64,000 nt of DNA, from NCBI GenBank assembly GCA_949126835.1, contig OX421508.1, positions 310,001 through 374,000 on the forward strand, written 5' to 3'. Origin of the DNA: Anisus vortex. Its lineage: Eukaryota; Mollusca; Gastropoda; Planorbidae. Shown piece by piece: positions 10,266-21,030 of this stretch (positions are counted from its first letter, which is position 1; each line of letters begins with the position of its first letter). The translations under genes and the position numbers were made by a program. The notes under the pieces were generated by a model. The model ran no database searches, was not told the origin of the DNA, and saw only the letters and a program-made list of their open reading frames with translations.

Positions 10266-13200
10266 ATGGCTTCGAATATATCAAGTGAGGAACTTAATGC
10301 CATGTCATTTGCTGAACTAAAAGAATTAGCTGAGTCCTTTGGGATTGAGGCAGGACAGGCAAGACCTAATCGTAATCGTTTGACCAAAGAAATTATGACA
10401 TGTTTGAACGGGCAGAATGCCATGAACACTGGTAGTGTAGTTGAAGTGGGACAGAACGATATCAATGAAGGTTATGTAGCTCCCAGTGGGGGCGAGGTAA
10501 TTGCCCACGGAGACGAGGTAAGAAATATGTCATCTAGATCATCAAACAATGATGAAGATGAAGGGTTGAGTGAAAACCTAAAATTCCAATTAGCTATGAA
10601 GAGAATGGAATTGGAAAGAATTAGGATTGAAAGCAGAGAAAGGATAGAGATGGCACGCATGAACAGACCTGACCATCGTAGGGACAGCAACGGTATGGAT
10701 ATTAGCGCAATGAAGCAACACTTGCCTATATTCAGAGAAGAAGATGTTCAAGATTTCTTTTTGCTTTTTGAGAGGATAGCTGTAGATTATCAGTTCCCTG
10801 ATGATAAGATGGCTTTATTGTTAAGGTCAACTCTCAACAAAGGAAAAGCATTGGACGTAGTGTTGAGTTTAACACCCGAGGAAATAAATGACTATGAAGT
10901 GATCAAAGATAGGGTGCTGAAAAGTTATTCCCTGACACCAGAAAAATATAGAAAGCTATTTAGAGACAGAAAGAAGGCATATGATCAAACTCATGTAGAC
11001 TTTTTGAGACAAAAGGAGAAAATGTTAGAACAGTGGCTAAGGTCACAGAATGTAAGTGAGTTTGATAAACTCAAGAACCTAATATTGTTTGAGGAATTCA
11101 ATGATTGTATTCGAGTGGATATTAAAACTCACATCTCAGACCGAGGGGTTGAAGATGTGCATGAAGCTGCTAGATTGGCAGATAACTATGCCATAATTCA
11201 CGCCAGCATAAAGCCATATTATGCTGACAAACCCAAAGTGCACAAACCAGAGCCCAAGGAGGCTAGTAAACCAAAAGAGACAAGTGAAAACAATAATAAG
11301 AACAGTGGTGTAAATAATAATAGTAACTTAGTTCATTTCAGGAAGCAGACAGATGTAAATAAAGCAAAGGTGGTATGTTTCAATTGCAAGAAAGAGGGCC
11401 ACATGAAGAAAGATTGTTGGATCCTTACCAAGAAGCAAGGTGCTATTCTACACTGTGCCAGAGTGCAGAAAGATAGCAAGCAGACAGAAGAAGTGTGCAA
11501 CACAGGGTCAAGAAACTCAAAAGAAATGCGGCCGGCATCGCCCATAGTTGTGGAGTCGATGGTTTTTGAGAACAGTCTATCTAAGGTAAAAGAGAATAGC
11601 TGTACTCAATCTATTATGCTTTCAGAAGGCCGTGAGGAACAGATGGTTCCTGAAGTCCCGGAAGAGGACGACCTATCCGATTTTCGACCCTTTGTCTACG
11701 AGGGGACAGTGTCGACAGAAGTCGATGTACTCAGCAAGAAGAAAATACAGATATTACGTGACACGGGTTCTGCTGTCAGCGTGATCCTGGAGGGCAGTGT
11801 GCCGTTAACAGATGCCACCAGTACCGGTGAGTCTGTTGTGCTGAGAGGTGCTAGTATGGAGGCTGTGGAAGCTCCACTGCACAGAATAAAACTCGAGTCG
11901 GATATTTTTACAGGTAACATCGTAGTGGGAGTGTGGCGCGCACTACCCGTCAAAGGCGTTTCCATGATATTAGGAAATGACATTATGGGCGGCAGAGTCA
12001 CTGTCGAGCCCATGGTTAAAGTGTTGGAGACAAAGATGGCGGAGGACAAAAACCTACGTCCTGCCAATGAACGCCCAACATGTGCACTGACAAGAGCAAT
12101 GCAGAAAAAGAAGTCGGTAAAGACTCCTGCTACGCCGTGTAGTGCAACGAAAGATGTGTTTGTCTGTTCTGAAGACACACATGCGAATGAAACAGTGATA
12201 ACAGAAACACCTGACATCGATTTAAGTGCTACGTTCTTTGCTGAACTAACAACTGGTGATGCAACAGAGAACGATAACATTTTGTCACCAAAGCAGAAAT
12301 TGGTGAAAGAACAATTGAATGACGAAAAAATAATGCAACTCAGAATGAAAGCTGTTGATGAAAAGACTGCGGATGCAATGGCGGAATGTTTCTACATGAA
12401 AGATGAAGTATTGATGAGAAAGTCGAAACCACTCAACTCAGGTACAAACGAGTGGGACAGTATTCACCAGATTGTAATACCTAAGTGCTATCGTCAAGAT
12501 ATACTGCGTATGGCGCATGATCTTCCTTTCGCTGGTCACATGGGAGTCCGGAAAACGCACCACCGTATCCTCCCTTACTTCTACTGGCCAGGACTGAGAA
12601 GAGATGTCGAACAATACTGCAAGACTTGCCACGTATGCCAAATGGTAGGACGTCCTAACCAACGAATTCCTGTCGCTCCACTCCAGCCGATACCAGCGTT
12701 CGACGAACCATTCAGTCATATACTCATTGATTGCGTGGGCCCGTTGCCGAAAACAAAAGCCGGTTTTCAATACCTGCTCACAGTCATGTGTTCATCCACT
12801 CGCTTCCCGGAAGCCATTCCGTTGCGGAACATAACAACAGTGAAGGTGGTAGACGCCCTGACAAATTTCTTCACACGTTATGGCCTACCGAAGACAGTAC
12901 AGTCCGACCAGGGGACTAACTTTACTTCGAACATTTTCAAACAAGTCATGGAACAATTAGGGATAAGCCATAGGCTATCAAGTGCCTATCATCCTGAGAG
13001 CCAGGGAGCTCTGGAAAGGTTTCATCAGACATTAAAATCGATGCTTAAAAAGTACTGTTATGAAAACGAGAAAGACTGGGATAAGGGTGTGCCTTATGTA
13101 CTGTTCGCTGCAAGGGAGGCCACTCAGGAATCCCTGGGGTTTAGCCCATTCGAACTTGTGTATGGACACTCAGTCAGAGGTCCGTTGAAACTTCTACATG

Positions 13201-14051
13201 AAACTTGGCTAACGGACAGTGAACCGATTGGACTTTTGTCATATGTAGATAAATTTAAAAATAGGCTTTATCATGCTTTTAACCATGTGAAGATTCATTT
13301 TCCACAGATGCAGGAGCGTATGAGACAGAACTATGACCGTAAAGCTACAGCTAGAACTTTTGCACCAGGTGACAAAGTTCTTGTGTTTCTACCTTTGCAA
13401 AATCAGCCTTTAAGTGCAAAGTTTAGTGGACCCTATGAGATAGAGTCAAAGCTTGGCGAGGTCAATTATTTGATAAAGACTCCTGACCGGAGACAAAAAC
13501 AGAGGGTATGCCATATTAATTTACTTAAGCCCTATGTTTCCAGGGAAAAGAGTAAACCACGGGAGGTCCCCATGATTTCGTTAGCTAGAGTCCCGACGGA
13601 TTTATCTAGGATAGAATATAAGTTAGCAGAAAGTAAACTTAATAATACAGATGCCCTTAAGAGTTTAGATACAAGGCTAGAACATCCTCCGGTAGAAGAT
13701 AAGGAGAAGATTATTGAGCTGGTACATGAAAATAAGTCAATGTTTACAAATGTTCCCAGTAGGACACATGTCATAGAGCACGATGTAGTGTTAACCGATA
13801 GTGCCAGGTCTATTAAACAGCATCCATTTGACCCCATCAGACCTGAGCATATTAAATTAGATGTAAAGTATATGTTAGAAAATGACATAGGAGGAAAATG
13901 TGATAGCAAATGGTCTACACCCTGTGTGATGGTACCAAAAGCCGACCACACACTGCAGTTTTATAGAGACTTTGGGAAATTAAGTAATTTGACAAAGACC
14001 GACTGGTATCCCATTCCCCGTATCATCGACAAGATAGAGACAAGGTCATAG
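10266..14051 (+). CDS. Gag-protease-integrase-(RT) polyprotein, truncated, 1261 aa
   Basis: Retrotransposon polyprotein that would build the particle, cleave it and integrate the cDNA. Gag capsid-like region about 145-310; CCHC zinc knuckle C371, C374, H379, C384; aspartic protease D499-T500-G501 with a later ILGNDIMGG block. Integrase zinc domain H751, H758, C788, C791. Integrase core D822, D881, E917, the last two 35 residues apart (D,D35E). GPY motif at 1055-1057. From about 1160 the N-terminal RT region appears, ending in a DWYPIPRIIDKIE block, and then the frame stops. RT motifs with the catalytic aspartates and RNase H are absent. A second ATG frame upstream (10027) is judged non-coding leader. 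Integrase, protease and gag residues all look intact, so this copy may still supply those functions. Confidence 0.92.
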   Translation: MASNISSEELNAMSFAELKELAESFGIEAGQARPNRNRLTKEIMTCLNGQNAMNTGSVVEVGQNDINEGYVAPSGGEVIAHGDEVRNMSSRSSNNDEDEGLSENLKFQLAMKRMELERIRIESRERIEMARMNRPDHRRDSNGMDISAMKQHLPIFREEDVQDFFLLFERIAVDYQFPDDKMALLLRSTLNKGKALDVVLSLTPEEINDYEVIKDRVLKSYSLTPEKYRKLFRDRKKAYDQTHVDFLRQKEKMLEQWLRSQNVSEFDKLKNLILFEEFNDCIRVDIKTHISDRGVEDVHEAARLADNYAIIHASIKPYYADKPKVHKPEPKEASKPKETSENNNKNSGVNNNSNLVHFRKQTDVNKAKVVCFNCKKEGHMKKDCWILTKKQGAILHCARVQKDSKQTEEVCNTGSRNSKEMRPASPIVVESMVFENSLSKVKENSCTQSIMLSEGREEQMVPEVPEEDDLSDFRPFVYEGTVSTEVDVLSKKKIQILRDTGSAVSVILEGSVPLTDATSTGESVVLRGASMEAVEAPLHRIKLESDIFTGNIVVGVWRALPVKGVSMILGNDIMGGRVTVEPMVKVLETKMAEDKNLRPANERPTCALTRAMQKKKSVKTPATPCSATKDVFVCSEDTHANETVITETPDIDLSATFFAELTTGDATENDNILSPKQKLVKEQLNDEKIMQLRMKAVDEKTADAMAECFYMKDEVLMRKSKPLNSGTNEWDSIHQIVIPKCYRQDILRMAHDLPFAGHMGVRKTHHRILPYFYWPGLRRDVEQYCKTCHVCQMVGRPNQRIPVAPLQPIPAFDEPFSHILIDCVGPLPKTKAGFQYLLTVMCSSTRFPEAIPLRNITTVKVVDALTNFFTRYGLPKTVQSDQGTNFTSNIFKQVMEQLGISHRLSSAYHPESQGALERFHQTLKSMLKKYCYENEKDWDKGVPYVLFAAREATQESLGFSPFELVYGHSVRGPLKLLHETWLTDSEPIGLLSYVDKFKNRLYHAFNHVKIHFPQMQERMRQNYDRKATARTFAPGDKVLVFLPLQNQPLSAKFSGPYEIESKLGEVNYLIKTPDRRQKQRVCHINLLKPYVSREKSKPREVPMISLARVPTDLSRIEYKLAESKLNNTDALKSLDTRLEHPPVEDKEKIIELVHENKSMFTNVPSRTHVIEHDVVLTDSARSIKQHPFDPIRPEHIKLDVKYMLENDIGGKCDSKWSTPCVMVPKADHTLQFYRDFGKLSNLTKTDWYPIPRIIDKIETRS

Positions 14052-14083
14052 CTGATACTCTATCTCGGGTGCTACATGATTGA
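14045..14083 (+). pseudogene. RNase H C-terminal remnant at deletion junction
   Basis: Overlapping the polyprotein stop in another frame is a 12-codon stretch reading VIADTLSRVLHD and then a stop. The ADTLSR/ADALSR phrase is the usual end of the Ty3/Gypsy RNase H domain. It sits immediately after the N-terminal RT block, so the sequence between (RT palm to RNase H) was lost in one deletion with its junction near 14040-14048. This places RT-RNase H after integrase in the parent element. Confidence 0.7.
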
Positions 14084-15327
14084 CTGAATAACCCCATACT
14101 TCTTTTTCAGATCATCTCATTTATTCATTAAGAATGTGTCATGATAACCTATCATTCGTTTGAATATTTTGATTATGGAATACCTATAGAATACTTGTAT
14201 CATACAGAAGTCAAGTCTTTTGAAAGTATTAAGAATTCTTATAATCATGTATAATATTGATGTTCTGATATATTTTAAATTCATTTGATTATGGAAAAGA
14301 AATTCCATTTAAATGTTGATGCATGATGCAATAAATATATAATATGCACGTATTTACTTGATATGGATGGATAAAAGTAATTGTCATCACATGCAATTAA
14401 GTGGGAAAACTTTGAGATAGTTGATTTATTATCTTGTTTTATTTTAGTTAATGAATGGAACTAAATAATAATATGTACAATTTTTATCTTAGAAAGAGAT
14501 GTAATCTTAATTGGTATAAATTAATAGATAATATTGGAAATCTATTGCTAAATTGTTATATCATGGTAATAGAATGGGAAAAACTAGTGGATATTCACTA
14601 TGTTGTATAGGTTGTTATATATTCCATATATCCGGGAATGGAGGGAAACAAAGGTACCTAAAGGTGTGCACTCATTCAACCCTGAACAATCTTTTATATG
14701 AAACTTTTAAATTTGCCAAAAACGCATAATAGTGGATTACATTTTAATATTTAGATTACTGTAGTAATCGTAACTAGAGTGTATTTTCTCCTCGTATTTG
14801 AGAAAAGGGGAAGTATCATCATCTTAGGTATGAACCCTGTTAATGTCAAGTTGACACTGTAATTTAAAGGGGAAGTAACCTATAGTTTGATTCGAGTTAT
14901 GTATTACTTATCTTTTGGTTTGTATATTAGAAGTAAACTGTTGGAAATTGACAAGAGTTTGAGCAATGTTATATTTGTTTAATAGATTAAAACTTTTTGC
15001 AAATTTTTGGTGGAAATCCACACAACTGTACATAGTTAAAATAAGAATGACTAGAATATTTTTGAATTATTTGTACTTGTTGAGACATTAGTTAATATTA
15101 ATACTAACGGTGAAATATTTGTCCATCACGTTATAATCACAATTACCATTGGGTAGTGACACTTTTTATAATTTAGTTGTGCCAGTGAGCCATGTTTGCT
15201 TAAATTGTCTAATAATCTTCCATTGATTGTTGGTTATTAAAACGATAGTGTTAAGTACGAAAAATGTACCATGTTGAGTATTACTTGGGTAATTATGGTA
15301 CATTATTTCTTTCATTGGGTGGGGGCG
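14084..15327 (+). other. Non-coding 3' region of the Gmr1-like element
   Basis: AT-rich sequence without coding capacity lies between the RNase H stop and the 3' LTR. It ends in the GGGTGGGGGCG polypurine tract at about 15317-15327. Its 1.2 kb is long for this position. Confidence 0.6.
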
Positions 15328-16000
15328 TGTCATGTATATTGTTTTTCCAAGAATTGGAACACGCAATGTTTATTCTCCTCTCTCTCTCTTTTCTTACTAC
15401 ACGCGATATTAGGACGTTTAGTAGGAAAACGAAAGGTTCTAGGTAATGCTGGGATTCTGTGTTGATCTCAAATTCTCAGAGTCTGGGAACGACTCATTAT
15501 TTAATAGGGGAAGTTCATATCGTTTTGTTATGAGTTTTGTAATGTTACCATGATTTTCACCCCTACTGGTAGTGGGTCTGTCCCTTGCACCACTCGGATA
15601 GTATTTAATGATTTGTTTTGTCTGAAAGACAGAGAGTTTCAAAATATGTTCCTTTGAACGTTTGTGTTTGCACTATTTTATTCTAACTGTACATAATAGA
15701 TATATTGTATATATTGAACATACCACCTGAAATAAACTATCAACAACAGTTACACTGAAGCTTCTTTGTCAAGTTACTATCCTATTGTGTTGTATACATT
15801 ACTATAAGATTTATCTACTACCATAATTTACAAGAAAGGAAATGTTGGAATACAAATACTGAATTTGTGCCCAGGACTATAAGAAGAGTTCGTGTAATAC
15901 TGAAACATAAATACTAATAATTAAAGTCTCCCCTAGGACTAACGAGAATTATCAGCAAGATCTACACAGCTCTGGCCACAAGGGGATTGTGGACGTAACA
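15328..16000 (+). repeat. 3' LTR of the Gmr1-like element
   Basis: 673 bp, matching the 5' LTR apart from one inserted base. It has TG...CA ends. The minisatellite resumes within five bases of its end. Confidence 0.95.
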
Positions 16001-16004
16001 AAAT

Positions 16005-16062
16005 CATATCAATCAAGTTGAATTAATCAATATATAGATCACCTATCAATCAAGTTGAATTA
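16005..16062. repeat. AT-rich minisatellite, right remnant
   Basis: Two units of the TCAATCAAGTTGAATTAATC repeat continue the array interrupted at 9226. From 16063 to 16563 no gene or repeat is recognised. Confidence 0.85.
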
Positions 16063-16563
16063 ATTTGAAAACAATAATGACAATTAGGATAGTAAAACCA
16101 TATACGAAATAAACGCGAAAAACCATAACACACAAATTATTTCTGATTTGCAGTAAAATTTTAAGTATCCCCATTAAACAAATTGGACCTAGAGAGCCTG
16201 TGAAGTTAACAAGTTTCCACGGACATGGCATATTTTTGCCCCAACAAATGTCAGTTACCCATCTGACCTACATACCCGGGGAGAAATCTTAGCCATTACA
16301 AGGATTCTTACCCGGGACCTCGTCCGGTCGCTATGCACCCATTGATATGTCAACAAAATAGGGGGGGGGTGAAAAATTTTGACAAATGTGTACATACGGG
16401 GTGGTCAAGAAAAGTTGACTTTGACAATGTTACTTTTTAGAAGAAATTTAACAAATCAAACCATGGAAATTAGTCATGCGTATGTCTGTCTGATCCATAC
16501 TCCTTCACCCATCATCAATCTTCCATTAAATCAAAGATTTTACTGGATCGCCAACTTTGTGGC

Positions 16564-16788
16564 CTACAGGTCTACATGGCGGCAGCAAATCAACAGGGGC
16601 AATACAGGTCTGCATGGCCACTACATTTCTACAGGGCCACTACAACTCTACAGGGCCACTACAACTCACAGGGCCACTACAGGTCTACATGGCCACTACA
16701 GGTCTACAGGACCACTACAGGTCTACATGGCCACTACAGGTCTACGGGGCTACTACAGGTCTCCGGGGCCATTGCAGACTACCTCTGA
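16564..16788. repeat. 18-bp tandem repeat, about 12 copies
   Basis: The unit is GCCACTACAGGTCTACAG with drift to CTACATG. The period keeps frame, so short open frames of repeated Tyr/Arg/Gly/His codons cross it. I do not treat these as genes. Confidence 0.88.
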
Positions 16789-16869
16789 ATTACGATATCA
16801 ACAAAATAAACACAAAAGGGTAGCTCCCATCAAGATATGGCCAACAGTGTTCAAGCCTACAACTTAAGG

Positions 16870-18005
16870 AGTGGAGGCGGCAAGGGGGCACGTAGTGTAA
16901 GTGGGGTGGGGGGGTGGGGGGTGGGGGGATTGATTGTGCAAATTATGTGTGTGAGTGGGTTGAAATAGTGCACAGTAGGCGAGCAATATATAAGGTTTGT
17001 TCTCATAAATAAACACATATATTTTTGCAACCTACTTAACGTTAAAATTAGGTCGATTAAATAGATCTACTTCAGAATTTCAAAGTTCTAATTTCCTTCC
17101 AAAAATTGTAATATATATATCAGTATCGTATCCAGGTGGGGGTGGCGAATATTTCAAGGTAGGCTTAGGAGGGAAACAGTAAATGCACCTGGTATAACGT
17201 GTGGGGTGTCGGGGGGGGGGGTGGAGTGGACAGGATGGAATAGTCAACGAACGGTGGCAATAGAAAGCTAAATCTCAACTGGTGGACAATTTTCTTCAAA
17301 TCTATTCAGCTAATAACTCTGTCTCAAAATACCAATAGTGAAACGTAAAATTTAATTCATAAATTATTTCTATGAAAATAATTCTAGTAAACAAAATGAA
17401 ATATGAAAATTCTTAAAACACTCGTGTGGTGCCCTGGGCACATTTTTTTCAACAATAATTTGTTTTATTATGAACTAAAGTTGCTAAAAATTTGGTAAAT
17501 GTTAGTCATGCGAAAGTACAGCCCCCCCCCCCCCCCCCCGGCATCGCCCCTGGTGGTGATTTCATGCCCTCGTGGCTATGCCTTTGGGAATTAAAGTCAA
17601 TTCGAAATCTGTTAAACAAGTTTTAAAATGTATTCATATTCAAATCATGTAGACTGTAGACCTTTCAATTTCTATTCTATTTAACACTTACAAGCCTTGC
17701 GAACAAAATTGTCTTAGTTCATTTGTGTGTGTGTGGATAGAGTCTATCTATAGACAGCTTGACACAAGAAGTAGAACATTCATTTATTTCCCCATCAGCC
17801 ACAAGAGATTCTATTGATCTATGTATCCAGGCTATCTATCTCTATTATCTTTATATATTATATATGTGTCCATCTATCTAGCGATCAGTCTATTTAATCT
17901 ATCTATTTATCAATATGTAGGCCTACTTATTAAAATGAAATAAAATTATAATCAATTTTTTGAAATGACACTGATGATTTCGCAAATTTTGAGAAATGCA
18001 AATTC
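16870..18005. other. Unassigned AT-rich DNA with G- and C-homopolymers
   Basis: There are G-rich patches near 16905-16930 and 17205-17220 and an 18-base C run near 17522, otherwise AT-rich. No open frame with family resemblance, no terminal inverted repeat and no RNA gene was recognised. Confidence 0.5.
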
Positions 18006-18007
18006 TA

Positions 18008-18975
18008 AAGATTTTAATGAATGATTCTAGTCTTCAATACATTTTAATGAACGATTCTAGTATTCAATAGATTTAATGAATGATTCTAGTCTTCAATAGA
18101 TTTTAATGAATAATTATAGTCTTCAATAGATTTTAATGAATGATTCTAGTCTTCAATAGATTTTAATTAATGATTCTAGTCTTCAAAAGATTTTAATGAA
18201 TGATTCTAGTCTTCAATAGATTTTAATTAATGATTCTAGTCTTCAATAGATTTTAATGAATGATTCTAGTCTTCTATAGATTTTAATGAATGATTCTAGT
18301 CTTCAAAAGATTTTAATGAATGATTCTAGTCTTCAATAGATTTTAATTAATGATTCTAGTCTTCAATAGATTTTAATGAATGATTCTAGTCTTCTATAGA
18401 TTTTAATGAATGATTCTAGTCTTCAATAGATTTTAGTGAATGATTCTAGTCTTCAATAGATTTTAATGAATGATTCTAGTCTTCAATAGATTTTAATGAA
18501 TGATTCTAGTCTTCAATAGATTTTAATTAATGATTCTAGTCTTCAATAGATTTTAATGAATGATTCTAGTCTTCTATAGATTTTAATGAATGATTCTAGT
18601 CTTCAATAGATTTTAGTGAATGATTCTAGTCTTCAATAGATTTTAATGAATGATTCTAGTCTTCAATAGATTTTAATGAATGATTCTAGTCTTCAATAGA
18701 TTTTAATTAATGATTCTAGTCTTCAATAGATTTTAATGAATGATTCTAGTCTTCTATAGATTTTAATGAATGATTCTAGTCTTCAATAGATTTTAGTGAA
18801 TGATTCTAGTCTTCAATAGATTTTAATGAATGATTCTAGTCTTCAATAGATTTTAATGAATGATTCTAGTCTTCAATAGATTTTAATGAATGATTCTAGT
18901 CTTCAATACATTTTAATGAATGATTCTAGTCTTCAATACATTTTAATGAATGATTCTAGTCTTCAATAGATTTTA
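18008..18975. repeat. 30-bp satellite-like array with 180-bp higher-order repeat
   Basis: About 32 copies of a 30-bp unit starting TTTTAATGAATGATTCTAGT. Variant units (TTAATTAA, CTTCTATAG, TTTTAGTG) recur in a fixed order of six. As a result 18361-18540 and 18541-18720 are identical as read, and 18721-18900 differs from them by a single variant unit. The edges are less ordered. From 18976 to 19542 only unassigned AT-rich DNA follows. Confidence 0.93.
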
Positions 18976-19542
18976 GGTTAAAGATTTCCCCCAGCACAAC
19001 AAGTTCTGAAATATTCAAGATATTGAGCCATTAAATCATCGACAAATTAAGTTTGGATTTTAAAGTGTGTATTCCTGGATAGAGTAGCGACCATGAATGG
19101 GTGGCCTGCAGGGATGCTTACACAAAATTAAAACTTTCACACCAGAATGTCACTAAACAAGATAAATTGTAAGATAGTTGTGGATGTAATGTAATTTACA
19201 AAGCCGCAAAAATAGATGTGAATGATTTCTTAAATGTTCGTTGTCACTGTGTTAATGCTGTGCAGGTCTAATGAAAGTGATGTAACTGTATTTCTATGTT
19301 AGCTCCCCCTTATAAATTGTACTATAAAGTTAATTATCCCCCTTGAACTTTCTTTTAGGACACCTTTAATTAAATTATTATTGTTTTCATTATTATTATG
19401 CATTATATATATGTATACTATATAACTATGCCTTTATTGTACCTAGGTAATATGTGGCAATTAAACATTGTTCATTGTTGTTCATAGAGCAAAAGTTGCT
19501 GTGAAAAACTAACAACTGATCATGACTGGAATCTCTAATCAA

Positions 19543-19915
19543 AATGCAAGACTCAACTGACACTTAATGCAAGACTCAACTGACACTTAATGCAAGACTC
19601 AACTGACACTTAATGCAAGACTCAACTGACACTTAATGCAAGACTCAACTGACACTTAATGCAAGACTCAACTGACACTTAATGCAAGACTCAACTGACA
19701 CTTAATGCAAGACTCAACTGACACTTAATGCAAGACTCAACTGACACTTAATGCAAGACTCAACTGACACTTAATGCAAGACTCAACTGACACTTAATGC
19801 AAGACTCAACTGACACTTAATGCAAGACTCAACTGACACTTAATGCAAGACTCAACTGACACTTAATGCAACACTCAACTGACACTTAATGCAAGACTCA
19901 ACTGACACTTAATGC
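19543..19915. repeat. 23-bp tandem repeat, about 16 copies
   Basis: The unit is AATGCAAGACTCAACTGACA plus CTT. It is almost perfectly uniform (one AAC/AAG change near 19870), indicating recent expansion or homogenisation. 19916-20223 holds nothing recognisable. Confidence 0.95.
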
Positions 19916-20223
19916 ATGCAGAAATTGTAAACATAATTTTAATGAGCTTTTTTGTCATAGATTATCATTAAAGAAAGCAGTTTAAAGCTATAACATTCTA
20001 ATATAACATTTGATAAAGACAACATTCTAATCTAACATTTGATAACATTGTTATATTTACCTGAACAATGAGAATGAAACACTTTACAAACTATTCATTC
20101 TAAAATAAACTCTTTCATTTATTGTAGAATTGTAGAACAAACATAAAATAGAAACTATTAATTATATTGAAATTATTCTGTTTGAATTATTTCTGTGTGA
20201 TTTGGTTTTTATTTGACCCTGAC

Positions 20224-20420
20224 AGTTTGATGTCACAGAAACAATAATTCAAGTTTGATGTCACAGAAACAATAATTCAAGTTTGATGTCACAGAAACAA
20301 TAATTCAAGTTTCATTTCACAGAAACAATAATTCAAGTTTGATGTCACAGAAACAATAATTCAAGTTTGATGTCACAGAAACAATAATTCAAGTTTGATG
20401 TCACAGAAACAATAATTCAA
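20224..20420. repeat. 28-bp tandem repeat, 7 copies
   Basis: Units start AGTTTGATGTCACAGAAACA and continue ATAATTCA. One unit carries TTTCATTTCAC in place of TTTGATGTCAC. Confidence 0.92.
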
Positions 20421-20799
20421 GACTTCGCAACCAGAAAAAGTCACTTGACAGAATGATTTTTGAGTGCACTGGAGCCATAGAAGAACAGAAGTCAAAGGAG
20501 TGGGCGTGGCCTCGGCAGATGGAAGTCAATCACCTGAACCGATCGATCTGGTCATGGAGGGGCGAACTGGTGTGGGCCTGGGTGGGCCGAGATGGGCCGG
20601 AATGGACCCTCACCAGGATTCTTCAAACAATGGAACTTGTGGCCACGCCCTTTATTATTTAAACTTTTTTTTCTCTAAAACGGAATGGCCATAGAAGTAT
20701 GAGTAGTTGTTTCTATGACCACTGATTACAAGAAGATTGAGTGGCTCAGACCACAGTACGACGTCTGTTAAACTTAACATTCAATCAGTCTATTAGTCT

Positions 20800-21030
20800 A
20801 TATGTTTGATAATATATTTATTTATCTATTTGGCTATCTAAGCATCTATCAATACATCAATATATATATATATATTAATATGATAATACATCATCTGAGT
20901 ATCAATCTATCTATATATCTGTCTGTCAGTCTGTCAGTCTGCATCTTGTCTGTTTGTCTATTTATCCGTTTAATATTTTTAGTTTATATTTATCAATTTA
21001 AATATATATATATAAAGAAAGAGAAAGAGA
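20800..21030. repeat. Low-complexity (TATC/TA/GA) patch
   Basis: Runs of TATCTA, (TA)n and a GAGAGA tract. The open frame across it is rich in Ile/Tyr/Ser purely because of composition. Confidence 0.7.

Larger units (their letters stand above)
9227..16000 (+). mobile_element. Ty3/Gypsy LTR retrotransposon, Gmr1-like domain order, internally deleted
   Basis: A 6.77-kb element bounded by LTRs of 672 and 673 bp (TGTCATG...ACGTAACA). Only a one-base indel near the middle was found between them, so the insertion is recent. The single long frame encodes gag, protease, integrase and then the start of RT, so integrase precedes RT. Most of RT and RNase H is missing. A purine-rich GGGTGGGGGCG tract directly precedes the 3' LTR. 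It sits in an AT-rich minisatellite. A clean 5-bp target duplication could not be read in the low-complexity flanks. Confidence 0.93.

Noticed and set aside
11696..12280. 194-codon minus-strand frame
   Set aside because: Antisense shadow of the integrase-bearing polyprotein.
20453..20694. Trp-rich frames of about 70 codons
   Set aside because: Two overlapping frames of similar length, no family resemblance and no splice context.
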